From positions 1 to 64,000 of the forward strand of contig JANQJC010000105.1 of assembly GCA_028281825.1 (NCBI GenBank): a DNA stretch of 64,000 nucleotides. Reading direction: 5' to 3'. The position numbers were made by a program, and so were the translations under genes. The number at the start of each line of letters is the position of its first letter. Within the stretch, counting starts at the first letter, position 1. A model generated the notes under the pieces. The model did not search any database. It was given only the letters and a program-made list of their open reading frames with translations, and had not been told where the DNA came from. This stretch comes from Flavobacteriales bacterium. GTDB taxonomy: Bacteria > Bacteroidota > Bacteroidia > JANQJC01. Positions 54,145-62,732 of the stretch are shown here, piece after piece.

Positions 54145-56679
54145 CTATTTTTTAGCCAATTTAAACACTACAGGCAAGGTCATTCTCACCTTCACTGGTT
54201 TTCCGTTTTTCGCTCCTGGTGTCCATTTCGGCATTAGTTTCAACAAGCGGATTACTTCATCATTCAAACCTTCTGAAACACCTCTCACTATTTTGATGTC
54301 AGTAATCTGGCCATTTTCATCCACCACAAAACTAGCGTATACCGTGCCTTCTATCTTATCGTTCTTCTCCTGCTCTGGGTAGACCATATTCAGTTGGATG
54401 AATTCCACCATTTTCTCTTTACCACCTATAAACTCAGGTAGTTTCTCAACAGTACCACTTTCATGGATTATAGCTTGTTCTTTAGCTAAGTGTTCTGCTT
54501 CTGCCTTGGCTTTGCTTTCCTTTTCAGCTGCAAGTCTTGCTTCTTCTGCTTTCTTAGCCTTCCTTTCAGCCTTTCTTTCTTCGTGAGCATCCCAATCGTA
54601 GGTTGATTCTTCTGTATCAGCATCTATGGTTATCCCTTTGTAATAGGCTTTGTCAGCTCTCTTAACCTCTTTTACTGTAACTGCTTCCAGTTTTGATGCA
54701 CTCACCCTCACGGATTGCAACTGAGCAGTAGACCCTCCAACTGCACCATATGACATAGATGTAGGTTGATTATAACTTGCTTTTGCAAGGTTTGAAACAC
54801 CCTGTGGCAGTGGCAATGGTTGCTCTACTGTAGTTTGTGTACCTCCAATATTCCTTGCTTCTGTATCCACCGCCACGAATGACGTGTAAGCAGTTAATAA
54901 GCTATACTTCAAACCGAGGTCAGTTACTTCGTCTATCATTTCCTGTCCACCGCCTACTATACGATAATCATCAAGCAATTGTATGCGGTTTCTTGCCCAT
55001 AGGTATTTGAGGGCTGAATTCTCAGCAGCTTTACTGGCTTTACTCAAATCAAGAGTAGTTGTGAATTTTTCGCCATTGCCTGTGTAACCATCGACTTTTA
55101 TTTTACCCGTTGCATTGCCTTTAAACTTACCCGTGATGATGATTGGCCTTTCGGCTAATACATCAGGTACTGAACTTGGGTCTGTATCATAAGCCTGGAA
55201 ACCTTCATAACCCAGGTTAATCTTAGTAAGTACGGGGCTTTCAATATACCTTTTCATTTTGTCAGCCTTCTCCTGCGCATACCTACTGTCTGTCACTACG
55301 AATGGTTCTCCCATCCCTACTCTTGCCATTCCTTCAATAATGTACCTATTCACACTACTGCCAATACCAAAGGCGAAGAAATTAGACATACCTAAGTTGT
55401 TTCTTATCAAATCAAAGGCTTCTTTCTCAACGGTTACATAGCCATCCGTTGCGATTACCACTGAGCGTGAATAACCTTCTGATTGCGGCAATGCTAAGGC
55501 ATTCTTCAATGCAGGTAATAGTTGTGTACCACCCCCACCTCTTTGCTTACTGATATGATTCACTGCATCATTGATATTCTTCTTAGTTGCTGGCATTGAA
55601 CTTGGAGACATCACAGAGTTACTACCCGCGAATAGCATTACATTGAACATATCCGTTGGCCTCAATGAACCTATCAGGTTTTTCAATAATTCTTTTGAAA
55701 TGTCTAATGGAAAGCCATTCATTGAGCCTGATACATCGACAATAAAGATATACTCCCTTCCAGGTATATTTTCTGGTGTTACCCTCTTGGGCGGTTGCAC
55801 CATAGCCAAAAAGAAATTCTCATCCTTACCTTCATAAACCAATATACCCGACTTAATTTTAGCACCAGCCAATTGATATTTTACAATAAAATCACGGTTA
55901 CCACCGGCTTTCTCATTGTCTTTTAGTTGAATGTTAGCAGCATTACTTCCATTAAAGTCAATATTCACGTCATGGCTAGTGCATACTGCCTTTTGTATTG
56001 GCATACCTGCATCTATATGGGCTGTCATACTATAAGTATAGAGTGGAGCTTCTCGCTCATTCTGATATGGATTACCCACCCATTTCTCTGACGCTGTGAT
56101 TTGCTCCCCTGGCTCATTTTGATATCTAGGCCCTACCACTGTTGGGTATACAAACTCATACTCGCCATCCTCTGGCACCAATAATTCAGTATAGCTTAGC
56201 TCAACTACTACCTTATCCCCGGGCATAATGTTAGCTACATTCATCTGAAATACATTGGGCCTGTGCTGTTCCAGCAATGAAGTTGTTCTTCCTTCCGCCC
56301 TGGCTGTTTCATAAGTTTGGCGGGCTTCTTCCTTCTTTTGTATTTTAGCTTCCAATACTCGCTCGCCAATGGTCATCTTCATGCCGTATACTCCAGCTCG
56401 TGTAGAGCCTGGGAAAACATAAATAGCCTCAATTGGACCTTCTCCAGTGTTCTCATATATTTGCTTTACTTTTACATCTGCTATCACACCTGCGATATTC
56501 ACTTCGGCTTCTGTGTGTTTCAAAGGCAACTTATCCACTTCAGGGTTCGTACTATTCACGTGAAAATAAGGTGAACAAGTTTTGTCTTTTTCTTCGGCAT
56601 AAGTCGGGTTAAATATCCCTGTAACACTTATGGTGAAAAGCAGTAAAAAGAACTGTTTGATGTGTGCTGATTTTTGCAT
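54145..56679 (-). CDS. VIT + von Willebrand A protein with TonB C-terminal domain
   Basis: 844 residues. Signal peptide to ~28; VIT domain ~50-170 (PLKHTEAEVNIAGVIADVKV; AIYVFPGSTRAGVYGMKM); VWA domain from ~310 with a complete MIDAS (FIVDVSGSMNGFPLD, D-x-S-x-S; then VIATDGYVT). After a linker come a Lys/Glu/Ala coiled coil (~690-745) and a TonB_C domain (TVYASFVVDENGQITDIKIVRG; MPKWTPGAKNGKPVKVRM). VIT/VWA proteins are secreted or anchored adhesive or scaffold proteins; the TonB_C tail is unusual and suggests contact with outer-membrane receptors. It diverges from the ECF sigma gene. Confidence 0.88.
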   Translation of the reverse strand: MQKSAHIKQFFLLLFTISVTGIFNPTYAEEKDKTCSPYFHVNSTNPEVDKLPLKHTEAEVNIAGVIADVKVKQIYENTGEGPIEAIYVFPGSTRAGVYGMKMTIGERVLEAKIQKKEEARQTYETARAEGRTTSLLEQHRPNVFQMNVANIMPGDKVVVELSYTELLVPEDGEYEFVYPTVVGPRYQNEPGEQITASEKWVGNPYQNEREAPLYTYSMTAHIDAGMPIQKAVCTSHDVNIDFNGSNAANIQLKDNEKAGGNRDFIVKYQLAGAKIKSGILVYEGKDENFFLAMVQPPKRVTPENIPGREYIFIVDVSGSMNGFPLDISKELLKNLIGSLRPTDMFNVMLFAGSNSVMSPSSMPATKKNINDAVNHISKQRGGGGTQLLPALKNALALPQSEGYSRSVVIATDGYVTVEKEAFDLIRNNLGMSNFFAFGIGSSVNRYIIEGMARVGMGEPFVVTDSRYAQEKADKMKRYIESPVLTKINLGYEGFQAYDTDPSSVPDVLAERPIIITGKFKGNATGKIKVDGYTGNGEKFTTTLDLSKASKAAENSALKYLWARNRIQLLDDYRIVGGGQEMIDEVTDLGLKYSLLTAYTSFVAVDTEARNIGGTQTTVEQPLPLPQGVSNLAKASYNQPTSMSYGAVGGSTAQLQSVRVSASKLEAVTVKEVKRADKAYYKGITIDADTEESTYDWDAHEERKAERKAKKAEEARLAAEKESKAKAEAEHLAKEQAIIHESGTVEKLPEFIGGKEKMVEFIQLNMVYPEQEKNDKIEGTVYASFVVDENGQITDIKIVRGVSEGLNDEVIRLLKLMPKWTPGAKNGKPVKVRMTLPVVFKLAKK

Positions 56680-56887
56680 GACTATTGATTTTATTGGTTA
56701 ATAGTTTAATTTTATTGCGAGCTTTTGATTTTTTGGAATTGTTATTCCGGTTTTCTCTAGTATAGATGCCTCGGAAAATAATTTCCATAAACAATCGAAC
56801 AGAAAATTTAGAGAACTGGATAAATTGAAAATATAAGAACCTCTTGCTCAACGGATTGAGAATATTGATTTTACAATCCACTTTAAG

Positions 56888-57478
56888 ATGAAATTCCTGC
56901 GGTCAGTAAGTAAAAACACCTTTAGTGATAAAGAACTTATCACCAAATACCGCTATTCTTATGACAATGCATACGTAGGTGAACTATACCAACGCTACAC
57001 TCACCTGGTGTTTGGTGTATGCATGAAATACCTCAAAAACAAGGATGAGGCCCAGGATGCTGTGATGGATATTTTTGAGAAGGTACTTACCGACTTGAAA
57101 AAGCATGATGTGGAGAATTTTAAGTCGTGGGTATATAGCGTAGCCCGAAATCATTGCTTGATGAAGCTTAGGAAAGAGACCTCTCTAAAGGTACATAAAG
57201 ACGGTTTTGAGCATTTTGCAAAAGAGTTTATGGAAAACGGAACTCCCTTGCATCTTGAGAGTGAAGAAGAATACGAACAGTTGCGACAACGCCTGAATAA
57301 AGGTATTGAGCAATTGAACGAAGAGCAGAAGGAATGTATAGAATTGTTTTTTTTACGGGATAAATCATACCAGGAAATTGCAGATAGTACTGGATACAGT
57401 TTAAATCAAGTAAAAAGCTATCTGCAAAATGGAAAGAGAAACTTGAAAATCTACCTTGAAAGGAATGAGCAAAAGTAG
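56888..57478 (+). CDS. ECF-type RNA polymerase sigma factor
   Basis: 196 residues. Region 2 (YQRYTHLVFGVCMKYLKNKDEAQDAVMDIFEKVL, with KSWVYSVARNHCLMKLR) and region 4 (ECIELFFLRDKSYQEIADSTGYSLNQVKSYLQNGKRNLK) are complete; regions 1.1 and 3 are absent, as in ECF factors. It overlaps the anti-sigma-like gene by 14 bp. Targets may include the divergent VIT/VWA gene. Confidence 0.93.
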   Translation: MKFLRSVSKNTFSDKELITKYRYSYDNAYVGELYQRYTHLVFGVCMKYLKNKDEAQDAVMDIFEKVLTDLKKHDVENFKSWVYSVARNHCLMKLRKETSLKVHKDGFEHFAKEFMENGTPLHLESEEEYEQLRQRLNKGIEQLNEEQKECIELFFLRDKSYQEIADSTGYSLNQVKSYLQNGKRNLKIYLERNEQK

Positions 57479-58856
57479 ACACATAGCACAAATAGAACTT
57501 TATGACGAGTTTGGAAACTTGTCAATGGAGGCTCTGATAGCTTTTGCTAAAGGTGAATTAAATGACGCCCAAAAGCTAGAAGTGCAGCAAGCTATTGATA
57601 CTGACGAGATGTATGCTGATGCATTAGAGGGTATTCTTGAATTAGAACAGCCTGAAGATACCCGCCAGGCGGTATACAGCATTAATGAAAAGGTTCGCGC
57701 ACAAACTGGCATGCAACAATCTTCCAGCGTGTCTCCCCAAGTGTGGAGAGTAGCTGCTGGTCTCGCTTTATTTATCGGTTTGAGTGGTAGTATTGTGTAT
57801 GTAGCGCTTAACACCAATTTCATCGGTAATCTAGCGACTAATAACGCTCAGGAAAAACCATTGGCTGACAATACCGCCAAAAATGAAAAGCCCGAAGAAA
57901 TTCCTGTAAAAGAAAAAGAACTTATACTGCTTAGTGATAGCTCTGCTGAAACTGGAGAAATGATGGAGATGATAGATGAAGAAATTCCGCCAGCCGAAAT
58001 GGAAGCTCCAACGCTTATAATGGACGTTGATGAAGGAAGTGACCAAACTGTTTTAGAATCAAACCAAATAGGCATTGGCGCAACTAATCAAACCCCAAAA
58101 AGCTCCAATATAATGGATACCCGAAATGGCACTATTACTGCTACTGGAGGCACTTCTGCACCAATTGAAAAAGAGTCTTTAAACTCCATTTCACTGGATG
58201 GGTACTTATCTCAAAGCGAGAAACAGAAAAACGCTACCTCTAGTAATAGTAATACTGAAGTGAGTAACCTAAAGGCTCCCCAGAAGCCAACTGCTGACAA
58301 GAAAGATGTGGCAGATAGGAACAAGAACCTTGAGAAAGAAACTGATAAGCTGGAAGAAAAAGCCGAAGTTGAATTAGCCAGAAAAGCTGAAGAATCAAGG
58401 ATGGTTGCTGAACAATTAGCTAAAAGAAAATCTGAATCTGAAAGAAAAGCTAAGGAAAATGCTGCCAGGCAAAAAACTCAGCAAGCAGAAGCTGAACCAG
58501 CTTTTGCCTATGACATGGCTGAAGACGATGCAAGCCCTGCGGATATAGGAACAGAAGAAACCTATTATCAAAAAGATGCCTCTTTTCCTGGTGGGCAAAA
58601 AGCTATGAAAGAATACTTTGCAAAAAAATTAAAGCTAGAACCAGAAACCAAAGGTGGCACTGTTCTTATAAGCTTCACAATTGATGAAAAAGGAAAAGTG
58701 ACCAATGCAAAAGTAAAGAGAGGTATAGCCAAAGACGTTGATAACGAGGCTTTGCGTGTAGTTAAGTCAATGCCTAAGTGGATACCAGCAGAAGAGAACG
58801 GAAGAAAAGTAAGTTCGAAAGTAATCGTACCTGTAGAAATAAAACCTCAATGGTAA
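57465..58856 (+). CDS. Anti-sigma-like membrane protein with TonB C-terminal domain
   Basis: 463 residues from ATG at 57465 (GAAAGGA precedes it; a TTG at 57456 is possible). The cytosolic ~75 residues (LSMEALIAFAKGELNDAQKLEVQ ... DEMYADALEGIL) look like an anti-sigma zinc-less domain; one TM helix is at ~90-110 (VAAGLALFIGLSGSIVYVAL). The periplasmic part is a low-complexity region, a Lys/Glu/Ala-rich coiled coil (~285-345) and a TonB_C domain (GTVLISFTIDEKGKVTNAKV; SMPKWIPAEENGRKV). This links sigma activity to an energised-envelope domain, much like a FecR/TonB fusion. It is translationally coupled to the sigma gene. Confidence 0.85.
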   Translation: MSKSRHIAQIELYDEFGNLSMEALIAFAKGELNDAQKLEVQQAIDTDEMYADALEGILELEQPEDTRQAVYSINEKVRAQTGMQQSSSVSPQVWRVAAGLALFIGLSGSIVYVALNTNFIGNLATNNAQEKPLADNTAKNEKPEEIPVKEKELILLSDSSAETGEMMEMIDEEIPPAEMEAPTLIMDVDEGSDQTVLESNQIGIGATNQTPKSSNIMDTRNGTITATGGTSAPIEKESLNSISLDGYLSQSEKQKNATSSNSNTEVSNLKAPQKPTADKKDVADRNKNLEKETDKLEEKAEVELARKAEESRMVAEQLAKRKSESERKAKENAARQKTQQAEAEPAFAYDMAEDDASPADIGTEETYYQKDASFPGGQKAMKEYFAKKLKLEPETKGGTVLISFTIDEKGKVTNAKVKRGIAKDVDNEALRVVKSMPKWIPAEENGRKVSSKVIVPVEIKPQW

Positions 58857-58861
58857 AAAGA

Positions 58862-58889
58862 AAGGGTAGCCACAAATACGGCTACCCTT
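58862..58889. terminator. Bidirectional terminator between convergent genes
   Basis: AAGGGTAGCC (58862-58871), loop, GGCTACCCTT (58880-58889): perfect 10-bp stem. On the minus strand it is followed by TTCTTTTTA, on the plus by a weaker CATTCATTT. Confidence 0.85.
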
Positions 58890-58910
58890 CCATTCATTTA
58901 TTTGTTCTGC

Positions 58911-59651
58911 TTAGTTAAGCTCTATTTCAATTTCAACTTCACTTTGATTATTCACATGGTCAGTAGCTGTGATGTGAATGTGGTAATGTCCTGCTGAAAA
59001 ACCAGCTGTAGGAACGGTTACATTGATGTTGCCTTGCGCAGCATGTACATGAATATCTTCATCAGCCACTTCTGTTTCATCAGACTCTCTTTCCACAACA
59101 ATCTCCACTTCTTCCACTTCCATGTTATCGGTTACTGTTCCTGTAATCACCAAGTCATCACCAACATTAAATTGTTGGTTGTCAGTAGGAGAAGTAATAT
59201 TCAATACTGGGTCTTCAGTATCACTGATATTTACTATTGTAAACTCAAGCTGTGTGAAATCAGCCTCATTTCCTGAAGCATCAACACATGAAACAATCAT
59301 GTGATAATCCCCAGCAGCCGCGTCTGTTGGCACATCAATATGCTCAGTTGCATTATGGGTTTTACCTGAGATATTCTGGATAATTACCGTTTCCCATGGG
59401 TCAGCTTCTGAAGTCTTACCATGAGTATGCCCATCAAAATCATTGTGTATATCAATTTTGTATTGAGCTAAATCTTCATTATCAGTAAAAGTTGCTTCAA
59501 AGTGTATTTCACTACCTGTGTTTACACTAAAATTATTTACTGGTTCGGAAACACCTATTACGGGAGCTTCGTCATCTTTCTCATCTTTCTTGCAAGATGC
59601 CAGCGCTAATACACCGGCAAAAAGCATAATTAAAATTCTGTACGTTTTCAT
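58911..59651 (-). CDS. DUF4625 lipoprotein with His-rich loops
   Basis: 246 residues. Lipobox LALASC (Cys20) then two tandem beta-sandwich (Ig-like, DUF4625) units of ~110 residues: the first PVIGVSEPVNNFSVNTGSEI, the second DPVLNITSPTDNQQFNVGDD. His-rich loops occur in each: HNDFDGHTHGK, and VADEDIHVHAAQG with HYHIHITATDH near the end. These resemble metal-binding loops (Zn or Cu). It is encoded 10 bp after the TonB receptor, the usual place for a cognate surface lipoprotein, so it probably captures the substrate for that receptor. Confidence 0.85.
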   Translation of the reverse strand: MKTYRILIMLFAGVLALASCKKDEKDDEAPVIGVSEPVNNFSVNTGSEIHFEATFTDNEDLAQYKIDIHNDFDGHTHGKTSEADPWETVIIQNISGKTHNATEHIDVPTDAAAGDYHMIVSCVDASGNEADFTQLEFTIVNISDTEDPVLNITSPTDNQQFNVGDDLVITGTVTDNMEVEEVEIVVERESDETEVADEDIHVHAAQGNINVTVPTAGFSAGHYHIHITATDHVNNQSEVEIEIELN

Positions 59652-59661
59652 GTTTTTTGTT

Positions 59662-62058
59662 TTAATCTGTTTTGTTTTTTAAATGATATTGTAAAGGTAG
59701 TTTGAGTGTTAACTGAAAATTTCTTCCTGGCTCTGGTATGTTTAACCTTCTATATTGGTTCAGGTGAACATAGTATTTGGTATTTAAGATATTATTCACC
59801 TGAAAGCGAATACTTAAAACCTGTCTTCCTATTACTATACCTGTTCCCAAACTGCAATGGAACAACTGAAAGCCATCTGTAGCAGGTTCATTCCTTGCTA
59901 CCCTATTCTGCGCTGCAGTTGTTCTTGAACTAACACCTACATAAGTTCCCCTCATGAATTTTGGCAACTTTTCAAACTCATACTCCAGTTCGGTTACAAC
60001 AGATGTAGGCGGTGTAAACGGCATCGGATATCCCGTTTCCAAATTATCCGCCCACACATAGTCTCCATTCAAACCAAAATGAAGATTCTTAGTAATGTGG
60101 TAATCCAAGCTCAGGTCTACACCTGTATTGATGGCTTCAGATTGCTCATATTGGTAAATTTGACCAGCTTCAACAAAGGGAGAAAATCTCGCCGATGGAT
60201 TTAGGAAAATGAAATTGGGGAAGTAGTTGAAGAAGGGAGAGACAGAAACCAAAAAATCCTTGTTCCTGTAACTCAGGTTCAAATCCACTTGATAGCTTCT
60301 CTCTGAAGTAATAGCAGTATCCCCTTTTTCATGCCTAAATGACCCATGATGAATACCATTGGAGGCCAACTCAGGAACCGTAGGTATTTTATATGCAGTA
60401 CCTAGGTTCAACTTCACGTTCAACCTTTCCAAAGGAAACCAGGAAAAACCCATTCCTCCGCTTAGGTTAGAGAAGGCCCTGTTAATCTGTGGATTAACAA
60501 GCTCATATCCTTCAATGCTATCAACACTGGCATATACAGCTCTTTCAGCCATTGATATCTCCATTTGTCCATAGTCAAACCTGATACCACCATTCACAAT
60601 AAACTTCTCTGAGTACTTATACTTGTGATAAGTGAAAGCTCCAACATTCATATTCTGATACCCCGGCAATAGAAAACTATACCCACCAATGCTTTGTTTT
60701 TGCATACTTCCGTTAAAACCATGTACCTGATGATACTTTTTAGTTCTGTTCACATTATAGCGCACAGCAGCTGTGTAAGTATCCAGTATGAGGTGTAGCT
60801 CCAAATCACCCTCTGGTGTAGGTCCAAAGCCATGAGTATGAGGTTCGCTAAACTCTTTCCTATTGTTTCTCTGGAAAGCTAAATCCCATTCCAGCCAATT
60901 GCTTCCAATAATCACACTTGAGTTAGAAATAACCTTGAAATGGTTCACTTCCTGTCTTGGTAAGTCTATATTCCTATCATCACCATCATCCAATAACTCA
61001 TAGGCTCTCGGAATGCCATGTGCACCGGAGAAAAAACCTACATTGGTAAAATAGTTACTCACAGTTAAATGAGTAAAACCCCAATGTTTGTTCAATCCCA
61101 CAGTGGCATTCAGGTTACGTTCCTTACCCGCTGTGTTCTTAAGCCTTTCATTTACAATAGGCAATACATAAGTATTAAAGACAAAAGAATCAGCAGGCAC
61201 CTGGTAGTCCCCAAAATCCTGGCTGGAAAAGCGCATGCGAAAGTAATTACCACCCTTGTTCATCCCCAACATGGTTGATGTACCTACCAGGTTATTATTA
61301 CTTCTAGCTGTGGCCATTAGTTCGGCTTCCACACTGCCTTCCCTTGGCGGTAACGCTGGCTTTATAGTCAACATGCCGCCTATTCCGTCAGAACCATACT
61401 GCAATGAGGCAGGCCCTTTCACTATCTCTACCCGGCTAACGTTGTATTGGTCAACTTCAAGTCCATGGTCGGCACCCCATTGCTGGCCTTCTTGCTTCAC
61501 ACCATTCTCCGTCACAATCACTCTATTAAAGCTAAATCCACGTATCACAGGTTTTGATACATTGGTACCCGTACTAATGCTATTCACACCAGCAAGGTTA
61601 TCCAAAGTAGAGACCAAACTAGTTCCGGCATTCTTAGCCAAAAAGTCTTCATCAGCTACTTCAATGCTCTGTGAGAATTCTTTTTTCTCTGTTTTCAGCA
61701 TATTATCTTCAACTACCACTTCATGCAGTTCAAGATTTGAGGCAGCTAACTTTATCTCTAGTTTCAAATCTCCATCTTCAGCATGCAGGTCAACATTTTT
61801 TGCCTCATAGCCTACAAAATGCACATGCATATGATAATGCCCTTTTTTCACTCCTTTAAAGACGAAGGCACCCTTCTTATCAGACAAAACACCCCTATTC
61901 AACTCATGGATAAAAAGCTCCGCACCAAAAAGCGCTTCACCATTTTCATCACGAACTGTTCCGGCAATGTTTACCTTACTTTCCTGCGCCAATAATGACA
62001 CAGGTACACATGTGAAAATGCAGGCCACAAAAGCCAGCAAGTAATGCAAACGCAACAC
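59662..62058 (-). CDS. TonB-dependent receptor with carboxypeptidase-like N-terminal domain
   Basis: 798 residues. Signal peptide to ~24; CarboxypepD_reg-like domain ~27-115 (VNIAGTVRDENGEALFGAELFIHELN; KKGHYHMHVHFVGYEAK); plug ~130-245 (TLDNLAGVNSISTGTNVSKPVIRGF; VEIVKGPASLQYGSDGIGGML); 22-strand barrel to the end (FRMRFSSQDFGDYQVP; LSIRFQVNNILNTKYYVHL). The regulatory domain has HYHMHVHF, again His-rich. With the DUF4625 lipoprotein and the upstream small His/Cys protein this fits a metal-uptake receptor of the ZnuD kind, although the substrate is inferred. Confidence 0.93.
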   Translation of the reverse strand: MLRLHYLLAFVACIFTCVPVSLLAQESKVNIAGTVRDENGEALFGAELFIHELNRGVLSDKKGAFVFKGVKKGHYHMHVHFVGYEAKNVDLHAEDGDLKLEIKLAASNLELHEVVVEDNMLKTEKKEFSQSIEVADEDFLAKNAGTSLVSTLDNLAGVNSISTGTNVSKPVIRGFSFNRVIVTENGVKQEGQQWGADHGLEVDQYNVSRVEIVKGPASLQYGSDGIGGMLTIKPALPPREGSVEAELMATARSNNNLVGTSTMLGMNKGGNYFRMRFSSQDFGDYQVPADSFVFNTYVLPIVNERLKNTAGKERNLNATVGLNKHWGFTHLTVSNYFTNVGFFSGAHGIPRAYELLDDGDDRNIDLPRQEVNHFKVISNSSVIIGSNWLEWDLAFQRNNRKEFSEPHTHGFGPTPEGDLELHLILDTYTAAVRYNVNRTKKYHQVHGFNGSMQKQSIGGYSFLLPGYQNMNVGAFTYHKYKYSEKFIVNGGIRFDYGQMEISMAERAVYASVDSIEGYELVNPQINRAFSNLSGGMGFSWFPLERLNVKLNLGTAYKIPTVPELASNGIHHGSFRHEKGDTAITSERSYQVDLNLSYRNKDFLVSVSPFFNYFPNFIFLNPSARFSPFVEAGQIYQYEQSEAINTGVDLSLDYHITKNLHFGLNGDYVWADNLETGYPMPFTPPTSVVTELEYEFEKLPKFMRGTYVGVSSRTTAAQNRVARNEPATDGFQLFHCSLGTGIVIGRQVLSIRFQVNNILNTKYYVHLNQYRRLNIPEPGRNFQLTLKLPLQYHLKNKTD

Positions 62059-62127
62059 GTTTGTATCAATTAATAGTTAATAGATGGTAACCATAGGCAT
62101 CAACTAAGCCTTGGTCGAAAGAAATTT

Positions 62128-62451
62128 TCAGCTAGTATATATAGGTGGGCCCCGCAGGGAGGTAATACAAATCTCAACCCATTCAAGATTGTATTTAAAT
62201 ATCTGTTCTAACTGAACATACTGTTGAGCAAACTCGATGAAACTACCTCCAGTGAAGTAAACGCTTATAACATAAAAATCAACCTCTAAACAGTGATTGT
62301 GCAGCTCCTCAATATGGAAGTCGCAACAGGTGCGCTCAACATCTTCGGTGTGCTCGTGGTCGTGAAAAGATACTTGAAAAACTTCAGGCAGCAATAGCAC
62401 AGCGAGTGCTATTGAAACGAAGAAAATTGATATTTGCCTGAATAATTTCAT
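62128..62451 (-). CDS. Small exported His/Cys protein
   Basis: 107 residues from ATG at 62451; a GTG just upstream (62454) is the longer option. Signal-anchor 1-~26 (ISIFFVSIALAVLLLPEV), then a metal-ligand-rich region FHDHEHTEDVERTCCDFHIEELHNHC and an aromatic tail. The pattern H-x-H-x-H ... C-C ... H ... H-x-C suggests Zn or Cu binding. It lies 70 bp upstream of the receptor gene on the same strand. A promoter ends only 5 nt before the ATG, so the mRNA may be leaderless. Confidence 0.7.
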   Translation of the reverse strand: MKLFRQISIFFVSIALAVLLLPEVFQVSFHDHEHTEDVERTCCDFHIEELHNHCLEVDFYVISVYFTGGSFIEFAQQYVQLEQIFKYNLEWVEICITSLRGPPIYTS

Positions 62452-62456
62452 CACTA

Positions 62457-62489
62457 CAAAAGTACATAAACAATTTATTTCACATCAAT
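62457..62489 (-). promoter_or_regulatory. Promoter of the His/Cys protein - TonB receptor - DUF4625 operon
   Basis: On the minus strand ATTG (62489-62486), a 21-nt spacer and TACTTTTG (62464-62457), immediately before the ATG at 62451. Confidence 0.55.
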
Positions 62490-62558
62490 AGCACCAAATT
62501 GAATGTTTGTAATGTACTTTTGCGTCCATCATTTTTACACAACTATTACTATTGCCCA

Positions 62559-62648
62559 GTGGCTAAAAAAAGCAAGAAGAAAAAGAAGGATAAGTGCTGC
62601 AAGAGCTTCAAAAAGGGCAATATGTGCAAAAAATGCCCCAAAAGGTAG
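62559..62648 (+). CDS. 29-residue Lys/Cys-rich small ORF
   Basis: This GTG-initiated frame gives 29 residues: a block of Lys (AKKSKKKKKDK), then CC, seven to eight residues, CKKC and PKR. The two Cys pairs (CC ... C-x2-C) with a basic body could bind a metal or nucleic acid. TACTTTTG (a good -7 box) lies at 62515-62522, ahead of it. An overlapping 61-codon frame (62503-62688) in another phase has no such pattern and is rejected. I recall similar short CC/CxxC Lys-rich ORFs in other Bacteroidota, but cannot confirm this here. Confidence 0.45.
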   Translation: MAKKSKKKKKDKCCKSFKKGNMCKKCPKR

Positions 62649-62676
62649 ACTGTTAAACGATTTTTCAACTGTATTA

Positions 62677-62707
62677 ATTGAAAGTTAAGCAGACTATCTT
62701 ACTTTTG
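62677..62707 (+). promoter_or_regulatory. Bacteroidota promoter of the M42 peptidase gene
   Basis: ATTG (62677-62680), a 19-nt spacer and TACTTTTG (62700-62707); it lies 25 nt before the ATG at 62733. Confidence 0.65.
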
Positions 62708-62732
62708 CACTCCCGTCAAATAAAACCATCCT

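Noticed and set aside
56609-56881. 90-codon minus-strand ORF in the VIT/sigma intergenic region
   Set aside because: It overlaps the VIT gene start and the AT-rich shared promoter region, with a basic random-looking product.
61256-61810. 184-codon plus-strand ORF opposite the TonB receptor
   Set aside because: The receptor's plug motifs on the other strand are unmistakable; the antisense product is Ser/Thr-rich and without a family.
62503-62688. 61-codon plus-strand ORF
   Set aside because: It starts at a non-ATG codon before the -7 box and conflicts with the 29-codon Lys/Cys frame; its product shows no pattern.
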